NCBI GenBank assembly: GCA_943369665.1
Contig: CALRNX020000003.1
Coordinates: forward strand, 62,001-126,000
DNA from: UKL13-3 sp943369665
GTDB lineage: Bacteria; Bacteroidota; Bacteroidia; UKL13-3
Direction: 5' to 3'
DNA length: 64,000 bases
Both the position numbers and the translations under genes were made by a program. Shown piece after piece: positions 8,367 to 14,654 of the stretch. Within the stretch, counting starts at the first letter, position 1. Each line of letters opens with the position of its first letter. The notes under the pieces are model-generated. The model did not search any database. It was given only the letters and a program-made list of their open reading frames with translations, and was not told the DNA's origin.

Positions 8367-9127
8367 TGTCGAAAATAGCCGCGAATATCAAGCACTTACG
8401 TTTGCTTAAAAACTGGAGCCAGGGTCAATTAGCTGATGAGATCGAACTCAGCCGCGCACGTATCGGTTCATATGAAGAGGGCAGGGCCGAGCCCTCCATT
8501 GAAGTGATGATCCGGTTGTCCAATATCTTTCACGTGGGGATCGATGCATTGGTTAAATCAAACCTGAGTGGATTGAAGGATACGCAATTGATGAAGGTTG
8601 CGGAAAACAGGTTGTTGTTTCCCATTATGGTGGATCATAATAATAACGATCTGGTGGAAGTGGTGACGGCAAAAGCTTCGGCCGGTTATTTAAATGGCTA
8701 CAGTGACCCAGAGTATTTTGAGAAACTGCCCAATATGAATTTACCGTTTCGGATCGTTGGTAAACACCGAGCGTTTCCCATTAAGGGAGATTCAATGCCT
8801 CCATTGAAAGATGGAAGTTTTGTGATCGGGAAATTTGTGGAATCCATTGCCGATATAAACGATGGCGATACGTATATCTTAATTACCAAAGAAGAAGGAA
8901 TTGTGTACAAACGCATTTATAAAAAAGAGAAAACGGTGCTTGAACTGCATTCGGATAATAAAACGTATTCACCTTATAGCGTAAATGCTTCAGACGTTTT
9001 GGAAATATGGCAGTTTGTGTGCACGCTGAATGTATCGGATAAAAAGGAAGAGGAATTAAACCTGGAAAGCATCATGAATATGTTGCGCAGCATGCGGGTT
9101 GAGATTGAAAAGTTGAAAAGAGCGTAA
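8366..9127 (+). CDS. LexA/CI-type repressor: XRE helix-turn-helix plus S24 peptidase
   Basis: A 253-residue transcription factor. Residues 6-60 form an XRE-type helix-turn-helix (WSQGQLADEIELSRARIGSYE). Residues 95-220 form an S24 peptidase domain with a cleavage-site dipeptide Ala106-Gly107 in KASAGYLNGY, the nucleophile Ser143 in GDSMPPLKDG, and a likely catalytic Lys182 in VYKRIY. The C-terminal tail is coiled-coil-like. By family knowledge it should self-cleave when RecA is activated and release the polymerase genes. It is not the usual winged-helix LexA, but a Bacteroidota XRE-S24 regulator next to dinB and dnaE2. Three operator half-sites cover its start. Confidence 0.9.
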   Translation: MSKIAANIKHLRLLKNWSQGQLADEIELSRARIGSYEEGRAEPSIEVMIRLSNIFHVGIDALVKSNLSGLKDTQLMKVAENRLLFPIMVDHNNNDLVEVVTAKASAGYLNGYSDPEYFEKLPNMNLPFRIVGKHRAFPIKGDSMPPLKDGSFVIGKFVESIADINDGDTYILITKEEGIVYKRIYKKEKTVLELHSDNKTYSPYSVNASDVLEIWQFVCTLNVSDKKEEELNLESIMNMLRSMRVEIEKLKRA

Positions 9128-9196
9128 TCGTAAAACACAAAAAGTAGGCAAAGGGATAGTATGCAGTGGGCAAAATAAATGTCATTGGCGTTCCCG

Positions 9197-9214
9197 ATCC
9201 CGAAGCTTCGGGAC
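9197..9214. repeat. Palindrome CCCGAAGCTTCGGG
   Basis: A perfect palindrome with core GAAGCTTC lies in the 125-bp gap between the LexA-like and radical SAM genes. It shares the CCCG/CGGG ends of the palindromes near 6824 and 62339. It could be a member of a small repeat family or a weak transcript hairpin. Confidence 0.5.
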
Positions 9215-9252
9215 GCGACAGCGGCTAAAAATAATAAGTGACAATAAAAAAA

Positions 9253-10317
9253 ATGCAAACCGAATTTATAAAGGGCCGAGGCTCTCAGCTCAATACTCCG
9301 AATCGGTTTAGCAAGTACGAAACCGTTACGGAATTTGTGGAAGGATTGGATGAACCATTGATCCAGGAAGTAAATACACATGTTTATTTTGATTATCCCA
9401 AACAGATTGTAAATGAAATAAAAAGCCCGGATGTGGGCATGCAGTTTTCGGCAAACCCATACCAGGGTTGTGAGCATGGCTGCATTTATTGTTATGCCCG
9501 AAACTCACATGAATACTGGGGTTTTAGTGCAGGCCTTGATTTTGAATCGAAGTTGATTGCAAAACCCAATGCTGCCGAATTGTTAACACAAACATTCGAA
9601 AAGAAAACATGGAAACCGGCAGTCATTTCTCTTTCCGGAAATACGGATTGTTACCAACCCATTGAACGTAAATACAAGCTTACACGCAGTTTGCTGGAAG
9701 TATGTTTGCGCTACAAAAATCCTGTTGGCATCATCACCAAAAACCAACTCATTTTGCGCGATATTGATGTGCTTAAACAGTTGGCCGAACATCAGTTGGT
9801 GCATGTGTTTGTTACCATTACTTCGCTTGATGAAAGTATCCGGCAAAAACTGGAACCTCGCACAACAACCTATCAGAATCGATTGAAAATAATTAAAGAA
9901 CTAACAAAGGCCGGTATTCCGTGTGGGGTAATGGTAGCACCTGTTATTCCCGGTTTAACAAATTATGGAATAGCCGGAGTGATTGAAGCTGCGGGCAACG
10001 CAGGCGCTTACACTGCAGGATACACAATTCTCCGGCTCAACGGACAGGTTAAACATTTGTTCACGGATTGGGTACATAAAACATATCCTGACGCAGCAAC
10101 CAAAATACTAAAACAAGTGGCCGAATGCCATGGAGGCAAGACCAACGATTCTCGTTTTGGAACGCGCATGAAAGGTGAAGGGAAAATAGCAGAAAGCATT
10201 CGCAATTTGTTTGTTGCATCGCGCAAAAAACACCTGTCGCTACAACCCGCTTATGAGTTTGACTTATCGGCTTTCGAAAGGCCTATGAAAGCAGGACAAC
10301 AGTTTCTGTTGTTATAG
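9253..10317 (+). CDS. PA0069-family radical SAM protein
   Basis: A 354-residue radical SAM enzyme. The cluster motif CEHGCIYC (Cys73, Cys77, Cys80) sits in NPYQGCEHGCIYCYARNSH, characteristic of the PA0069/Rv2578c group related to spore photoproduct lyase-like enzymes. Later segments include SGNTDCYQPIERKYKLTR and VMVAPVIPGLT. The ATG at 9253 is chosen; a GTG at 9238 would add five residues. The substrate is not known for this family. Its place directly after the damage-response genes is suggestive of, but does not prove, a DNA-repair role. A strong bidirectional terminator follows. Confidence 0.88.
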   Translation: MQTEFIKGRGSQLNTPNRFSKYETVTEFVEGLDEPLIQEVNTHVYFDYPKQIVNEIKSPDVGMQFSANPYQGCEHGCIYCYARNSHEYWGFSAGLDFESKLIAKPNAAELLTQTFEKKTWKPAVISLSGNTDCYQPIERKYKLTRSLLEVCLRYKNPVGIITKNQLILRDIDVLKQLAEHQLVHVFVTITSLDESIRQKLEPRTTTYQNRLKIIKELTKAGIPCGVMVAPVIPGLTNYGIAGVIEAAGNAGAYTAGYTILRLNGQVKHLFTDWVHKTYPDAATKILKQVAECHGGKTNDSRFGTRMKGEGKIAESIRNLFVASRKKHLSLQPAYEFDLSAFERPMKAGQQFLLL

Positions 10318-10354
10318 CGTTGCGGTTAGAATGATCGGAACCTTATTCGCAAAA

Positions 10355-10384
10355 AAAGCCGATACTCAATTAAGTATCGGCTTT
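10355..10384. terminator. Bidirectional terminator between radical SAM gene and accA
   Basis: A perfect 12-bp stem (AAAGCCGATACT with AGTATCGGCTTT) and 6-base loop between two convergent genes, flanked by A-runs on the left and T on the right so it can act on both strands. Confidence 0.85.
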
Positions 10385-10404
10385 GGATTATAATCTGTTT
10401 TGCA

Positions 10405-11361
10405 TTACGCTTCGATGAAAGCGCCCATTCCTGAAAACTTTTCGATGCGGGTGCTTACCAATTCTTCAGCGGTTAATTTTTTAAGTTCGTTAATGTACCC
10501 GATGAGTTTAGCTTTCATGGTTACATACATCTCCTCAGTATTATTATGTGCACCTCCCAGCGGTTCTTCAATGATATCATCAATCAACCCATTTCCCAAC
10601 ATATCGGTTGCAGTGAGCTTTAACGCTTCTGCAGCTTTTGCCTTATGATCCCAGCTGCGCCATAAAATTGATGAGCACGACTCGGGAGAAATTACTGAAT
10701 ACCATGTGTTTTGTAACATTACGACTTTATCTCCTACACCAATTCCCAAGGCACCACCCGAAGCTCCTTCACCAATTACCACACAAATAACAGGTACCTT
10801 TAGTACGCTCATTTCTAATAAATTTTTTGCAATGGCTTCTCCCTGTCCGCGCTCTTCAGCTTCTAAACCTGGCGAAGCACCCGGTGTATCTATTAAAGTA
10901 ATGATTGGGATATTAAACTTTTCAGCCAGTTTCATCAGGCGTAATGCCTTGCGGTAACCTTCAGGATTGGGCATTCCGAAATTACGATACTGGCGTTGTT
11001 TGGTATTGCGACCTTTCTGGTGACCGATAACCATAACCGTTTCGGTTCCTAAACGCGCAAACCCTCCAACAATGGCTTTATCGTCTTTTACATTTCTATC
11101 ACCATGTTGTTCAATAAAGTCTTCGAATACGTTTTCAATATAATCCAAAGAATACGGTCGGTCGGCATGACGCGAAATCTGAACTCTTTGCCATCCATTG
11201 AGGCTTCCGTAAATTTTTTTCTTCTCCTCAAGCATCTTTGTTTCCAGATCTTTGATGGTAGGGGTAAGGTCTATTTTACTCTTTTCTGCCAGTTGTTTTG
11301 CCTTTTGCAACTGTTCGTCAAGCTCTTGTATTGATTTTTCGAAATCGAAATAAGTTGTCAT
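10405..11361 (-). CDS. accA: Acetyl-CoA carboxylase carboxyltransferase subunit alpha
   Basis: A 318-residue AccA, the subunit that with AccD transfers carboxyl from biotin to acetyl-CoA to make malonyl-CoA for fatty acid synthesis. The N-terminal helical region (FDFEKSIQELDEQL) is followed by the crotonase-fold carboxyltransferase core with HGDRNVKDDKAIVGG, LIDTPGASPGLEAEERGQ and GEGASGGALGIGVGD. Length is normal. The ATG at 11359-11361 matches the usual AccA start; an upstream TTG at 11386-11388 is less likely. It is divergent from tRNA-Asp. Confidence 0.97.
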   Translation of the reverse strand: MTTYFDFEKSIQELDEQLQKAKQLAEKSKIDLTPTIKDLETKMLEEKKKIYGSLNGWQRVQISRHADRPYSLDYIENVFEDFIEQHGDRNVKDDKAIVGGFARLGTETVMVIGHQKGRNTKQRQYRNFGMPNPEGYRKALRLMKLAEKFNIPIITLIDTPGASPGLEAEERGQGEAIAKNLLEMSVLKVPVICVVIGEGASGGALGIGVGDKVVMLQNTWYSVISPESCSSILWRSWDHKAKAAEALKLTATDMLGNGLIDDIIEEPLGGAHNNTEEMYVTMKAKLIGYINELKKLTAEELVSTRIEKFSGMGAFIEA

Positions 11362-11427
11362 ATGGTATTGAATGAATACGGGGTGCAAAGTAAAGAAGAA
11401 AGAATAAAAAAAAATTTAAAATTTCAG

Positions 11428-11457
11428 TTGACAGAACAATTTATAATCCTATATTTG
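11428..11457 (+). promoter_or_regulatory. Promoter of tRNA-Asp
   Basis: TTG at 11428-11430, a 19-bp spacer and TATATTTG at 11450-11457 match the Bacteroidota housekeeping promoter (-33 TTTG, -7 TAnnTTTG). Transcription would start near 11464, about 45 nt before the tRNA. Confidence 0.75.
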
Positions 11458-11507
11458 CATCCCGTTTGAGAGACAACCAGTCAATCAAACAGTGTTCTAA
11501 AAGTAAT

Positions 11508-11581
11508 GGTGTGGTAGTTCAGCTGGTTAGAATACGTGCCTGTCACGCACGGGGTCGCGGGTTCGAGTCCCGTCCGCACCG
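11508..11581 (+). tRNA. tRNA-Asp (anticodon GTC)
   Basis: A 74-nt cloverleaf: acceptor GGTGTGG pairs with CCGCACC, D-arm AGTTCAGCTGGTTAGA, anticodon loop CTGTCAC with GTC, T-arm GCGGGTTCGAGTCCCGT, discriminator G. The last 12 nt of the tRNA plus 3 more bases recur at 14520-14534, marking this gene as an integration site. Confidence 0.96.
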
Positions 11582-11584
11582 CTT
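11570..11584 (+). repeat. attL: tRNA-Asp 3' end direct repeat
   Basis: CCGTCCGCACCGCTT spans the tRNA 3' end and is repeated exactly at 14520-14534. Bases on either side differ between the copies. A terminator follows each copy, as expected if integration displaced the original tRNA downstream sequence. Confidence 0.7.
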
Positions 11585-11589
11585 GTTAG

Positions 11590-11633
11590 CCGCTTAATTA
11601 ATTGGATTTCAATTAGTTAAGCGGATTTTTTTT
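11590..11633 (+). terminator. Terminator directly after tRNA-Asp (inside the element)
   Basis: CCGCTTAA...TTAAGCGG forms a stem of about 15 bp with one mismatch around loop GATTT, followed by eight T. It would end the tRNA transcript in the integrated state. Confidence 0.85.
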
Positions 11634-11696
11634 GCTTTTGCATTTCGTTTTTGCACTATTGATTATCAGTACTTTAAGTAATAAAAAGTGCATTCT

Positions 11697-11733
11697 GCTT
11701 CACATTTTGAAGACTGCTGCTTCACATTTTCAA
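11697..11733 (+). repeat. Left-end tandem repeats GCTTCACATTTT
   Basis: GCTTCACATTTTGAA at 11697-11711 and GCTTCACATTTTCAA at 11719-11733, 22 bp apart start to start. The same word occurs twice near the right end of the element. Likely recombinase or accessory-protein binding sites. Confidence 0.6.
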
Positions 11734-11825
11734 TAACAACAAGTGTTCTTGTTAATTTCCGCGACCCCAATGATTGGTTAACGTAAATGTTAATTTCTAA
11801 AAACGCCTTCGAATGACATTTTCAT

Positions 11826-12944
11826 TTATCCCAATTTATGTGCTTTCTTGTTTTTGTGAAATGTACTAATGCGGCCATGAGGTTCGATATGCACTGTGTA
11901 ATAATCTCCTTCAAAGTATAAACTTTGCGGCCCAAATCTACTGTAACGTTTTCCTGGATTTTCAACAAAAAACTGCTGAACCTCTTCATTTATTTTTTGT
12001 ATTATTTTCTTCATAACTACAAACACATCATCCTCTTTCCATTGAAAATTGTCTTTTGCTTCAAAGTGCTGATTAACCTTCATTTCTTCCACATGACGCA
12101 TGTAAATGTGTAAGTAACTATCGATATCAATAAATATAGGTACTATTCCAATAACGTTTAGTCTCCTCTCTTGGAATTTATACACTTTAATGAATAGCTC
12201 TGTTGCCGCATCGAGGTTTTCGCTTACGAGTTTTTTTAGACTACTTCCCGTCTGTTCGAGATATTGATTTAATTTCTTTTTCAGAAACTTTTTTCTTTTA
12301 ACTAGCAACTCATTCGCCCTTATCTTTTCCTCTAGGGTTGCTTCTTCTTTCTCGTACTTTATTAACAGATGCTCCCTTTCAATATCTTCGTTTAAAACGC
12401 CATCTTTGAAAATCTCGTTATTTTCTGCTTCGGTGACGAGTTCTGGCTCATAATATAGTTTTGCTGCCAGATAAAATAGTTTTTCATGTGGACACAAGGC
12501 AATATTCTGATGAATGAACTTCTTTTTTAATGAATACATCCAGTCCAAATCTCCTCCTTTAGGCAACATTTGAATTGGAACCTGAAGCTTTTTAATAGTT
12601 CTTTTTTCTGTGGAGTGAAAAGTATTTTGTGAGGGAAATTTATAATAAGATAGATTCGATATATCTGAAGAAAGAAAACCTTCTATACGAAGCGTATCTT
12701 TTTTTTCTTGGCTCAGTTCATTTCCTAAGTCTCGTGCTTTAATATAGCCTATAAGAGTGTATGGGGTATTTTTAATTCTTTGATCCAGCTCTTCTCTTTC
12801 ATTTTGTGTATATAAGAATTCAACAACAATATGATTTCCATAAAGTTTATAGGCAGCACTATTTATCTTAAAACTGACTCCGGATGTTTTATCATCTTTT
12901 CCCGCCAAAGAATATATTTCCTCTAATGTATAATCTATTTTCAT
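11826..12944 (-). CDS. Unrecognised protein, partner gene in the tRNA-Asp element
   Basis: A 372-residue protein of no family I recognise. The ATG at 12942-12944 is used; a TTG at 12987-12989 would lengthen it by 15 residues. There is no signal peptide or membrane segment. Residues 1-130 look mixed alpha/beta, 187-230 form a charged coiled coil, and the C-terminus (about 330-372) is a compact beta-rich piece with KRYSRFGPQSLYF, GDYYTVHIEP and GRISTFHK. That tail is rich in possible catalytic His, Arg and Tyr residues, but assigning an enzyme activity would be a guess. It is 63 bp downstream of the DUF6161-like gene, so the two probably form one transcript. Confidence 0.8.
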   Translation of the reverse strand: MKIDYTLEEIYSLAGKDDKTSGVSFKINSAAYKLYGNHIVVEFLYTQNEREELDQRIKNTPYTLIGYIKARDLGNELSQEKKDTLRIEGFLSSDISNLSYYKFPSQNTFHSTEKRTIKKLQVPIQMLPKGGDLDWMYSLKKKFIHQNIALCPHEKLFYLAAKLYYEPELVTEAENNEIFKDGVLNEDIEREHLLIKYEKEEATLEEKIRANELLVKRKKFLKKKLNQYLEQTGSSLKKLVSENLDAATELFIKVYKFQERRLNVIGIVPIFIDIDSYLHIYMRHVEEMKVNQHFEAKDNFQWKEDDVFVVMKKIIQKINEEVQQFFVENPGKRYSRFGPQSLYFEGDYYTVHIEPHGRISTFHKNKKAHKLG

Positions 12945-12973
12945 TTGATTAGTTATTATAACTAAGGGTATAA

Positions 12974-12988
12974 GTTGGTCTGGGACCA
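12974..12988. other. Small perfect hairpin between the two element genes
   Basis: TTGGTC-TGG-GACCAA, a 6-bp perfect inverted repeat in the 63-bp gap, just upstream of the second gene on the minus strand. It could tune translation or processing, or be chance. Confidence 0.3.
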
Positions 12989-13007
12989 AGTGCCCAAGTT
13001 GATAACA

Positions 13008-14285
13008 CTATTGTACTAATTTACTTGCAATTCCACCAGGCATGGTTGGAGAAGAATCTTCTTTTAACAAACCGGAATCGGCTCTGCTAAATAAAGATTG
13101 CATAATCAAAGTACGATCTTCTTTATCTATTGCCTTACTTTGAATCAATGATAGATAAACATAAGATAATTGTTCTCTTTCTTCTGCATCTCTTGCCAAA
13201 TGAAAGGAACTGAACATTACTTTTGAAAGAGATCGTATTCCAAAAGCAATGAAGGATATAAAAGATACATACACAATAGACCATTTAATTGCTATTGCCT
13301 TATCTTCATTAAAGAAACTCTTTAGCATGCCTTCTGGAGTTTGCCACAATAAGAAGTATAAAGTTATACAGGCAAATATGACTAAAGCGACAAGCCACTT
13401 AAGAGTTAACCAGCCTTGCCCGTTTAATTTAATGGCTCGTTCCTTCCAATAAGTAGCAGGTTTTTCAAGTCTCAACTTTTCCTCATATAGTTTTATTAGG
13501 TCATCTTGCTTTTGTGTATTCTCATTAAATAAACTCTCGAATTTACCTTTAATTTCAACAAAAGAACGTTTCGCTGCAGTTTCCACCTTTTGCTTATAGG
13601 TGGTCACTTCGTCAACTAATTGTTTAACCGTTTTATTGTTTTGTGAAATGTGGTCAATTAAATGTTTATCTATACTCGATAAGATATTTTGATATCTATC
13701 TTTTAAGTGGCTTAATTTACTATCCTCTGCTACCAACTGCTCCTCAAAGAAGTTGTTTTCTCTGAACTTAAGATTATGAGCCTCCATTGCACCAGAAAAA
13801 AAAGAAACATTTTGAAGATCGTTTAAGTTTCTCATAAAATAACGATACGCTCCTAGGGCCATCTCTGCATTGAGAGAATAGAGCTTGCAAACCAAATCTA
13901 TTTCATGACAATCGAAGGTAAATGTATAAGAAAGATCATTCGTTCGAGTCTGTATATTATCCCTCCAATATGCCTTTATTGATTCATCATTTTTACCCAT
14001 AATAATCTCTTCATTATTATGGCCCACACAATCGTTCAAAAAGCGAATCAAGTAATTTTTCAATTGAACAAATCCATTAACTGAATTATATATTTCATCT
14101 GGTACCTTTCCTTTCATTTTTCCCCAGCCAATAATTTGATTATCTACAAATTCATATAAGGAACTTACGGTAGAAAATGTCAACTTAAGATCGATGTACC
14201 TAAAATCAATGGTTTCGCTTATATTATTGCACCAATTAGCCATTGAGGAATTAGCTATCTTATCTTTTACTTCTATAGGCGTCAT
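13008..14285 (-). CDS. DUF6161-like membrane coiled-coil protein
   Basis: A 425-residue protein. Residues 1-170 are a helical domain; 175-275 are predicted coiled coil; two membrane segments lie near 296-314 and 332-350; the cytoplasmic tail (361-416) has FHLARDAEERE, YVYLSLIQ, DKEDRTLIMQSLFSRA and GLLKEDSSPTMPG. The ATYWKERA before the first membrane segment together with this tail matches my memory of the uncharacterised DUF6161 family. No enzymatic motif is visible. A regulator-like soluble head, coiled coil and paired membrane helices resemble abortive-infection membrane effectors, which is inference. It is first in a two-gene transcript inside the tRNA-Asp element. Confidence 0.75.
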   Translation of the reverse strand: MTPIEVKDKIANSSMANWCNNISETIDFRYIDLKLTFSTVSSLYEFVDNQIIGWGKMKGKVPDEIYNSVNGFVQLKNYLIRFLNDCVGHNNEEIIMGKNDESIKAYWRDNIQTRTNDLSYTFTFDCHEIDLVCKLYSLNAEMALGAYRYFMRNLNDLQNVSFFSGAMEAHNLKFRENNFFEEQLVAEDSKLSHLKDRYQNILSSIDKHLIDHISQNNKTVKQLVDEVTTYKQKVETAAKRSFVEIKGKFESLFNENTQKQDDLIKLYEEKLRLEKPATYWKERAIKLNGQGWLTLKWLVALVIFACITLYFLLWQTPEGMLKSFFNEDKAIAIKWSIVYVSFISFIAFGIRSLSKVMFSSFHLARDAEEREQLSYVYLSLIQSKAIDKEDRTLIMQSLFSRADSGLLKEDSSPTMPGGIASKLVQ

Positions 14286-14377
14286 AAACTTTTACTTTCT
14301 GATAAAGATAATAAATAAACTATTATTTGACCTTTATTAGGTTGATTCCAAATTATAGTAGGAATGTTCATTGAATG

Positions 14378-14412
14378 GTAAAAGTTGAACTTTCGTTGTA
14401 AAAGTTTAACTT
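14378..14412 (+). repeat. Two direct repeats GTAAAAGTTKAACTT, 20-bp period
   Basis: GTAAAAGTTGAACTT at 14378-14392 and GTAAAAGTTTAACTT at 14398-14412 differ at one base and are spaced two helical turns apart, upstream of the DUF6161-like gene. This fits an operator bound by a dimer on one face of DNA, or a recombination-protein site. Confidence 0.5.
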
Positions 14413-14436
14413 ACATGGGCAATTATAAAAGAGTGC

Positions 14437-14460
14437 GCTTCACATTTGCTTCACATTTTG
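14437..14460 (+). repeat. Right-end tandem repeats GCTTCACATTT
   Basis: GCTTCACATTT at 14437-14447 directly followed by GCTTCACATTTTG at 14448-14460, same word and orientation as the pair at 11697-11733 at the other end. Confidence 0.6.
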
Positions 14461-14509
14461 AAACATAAAACCTCGCCAATGCCAGTAAATACTAGTAATA
14501 AAAAATTAG

Positions 14510-14527
14510 CGGACGGTACCGTCCGCA
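14510..14527. other. 18-bp perfect palindrome overlapping attR
   Basis: GCGGACGGTACCGTCCGC is a perfect palindrome whose right half is the beginning of the 15-bp attR repeat. It probably arises from the crossover region of the element joined to the tRNA end. Confidence 0.6.
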
Positions 14528-14534
14528 CCGCTTC
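14520..14534 (+). repeat. attR: second copy of the tRNA-Asp 3' end
   Basis: Exact copy of 11570-11584 (CCGTCCGCACCGCTT). No tRNA body precedes it, so it is a duplicated integration site and not a tRNA gene. Confidence 0.7.
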
Positions 14535-14567
14535 GAGTATCTTTGAGGTACTTAAATGACTTAAAAC

Positions 14568-14594
14568 CTCACAGAAATGTGGGTTTTTTTTTTG
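14568..14594 (+). terminator. Terminator after attR, probably the original tRNA-Asp terminator
   Basis: CCTCACA-GAA-TGTGGG type hairpin followed by ten T. No plus-strand gene ends here, so its natural client is the tRNA before the insertion. Confidence 0.7.
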
Positions 14595-14654
14595 CCCAAA
14601 GCTTACTGTCATTACTAATTAGATGCGATTCTTGGATTGTTTTCAATAACGTAA

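Larger units (their letters stand above)
11585..14534. mobile_element. 2.95 kb integrated element at tRNA-Asp, two cargo genes, no integrase
   Basis: The insert is bounded by a 15-bp direct repeat of the tRNA 3' end. It contains two co-oriented genes that read toward the tRNA, and copies of the 11-13 bp word GCTTCACATTT(TG) about 115-160 bp inside the left end and about 75-100 bp inside the right end, in the same orientation, resembling recombinase arm sites. No integrase, transposase or replication gene is present, so it would need recombinase in trans or has lost it. Coding and intergenic stretches are visibly A+T rich. An accidental 15-bp repeat is unlikely but not excluded. Confidence 0.65.

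Noticed and set aside
11826..14285. Classical toxin-antitoxin pair
   Set aside because: Both proteins are large (372 and 425 residues), neither has a known toxin or antitoxin fold, and neither has a DNA-binding domain.
14520..14534. Second tRNA-Asp gene
   Set aside because: Only the last 12 nt of the tRNA are present; no cloverleaf can form. It is an attachment-site duplicate.
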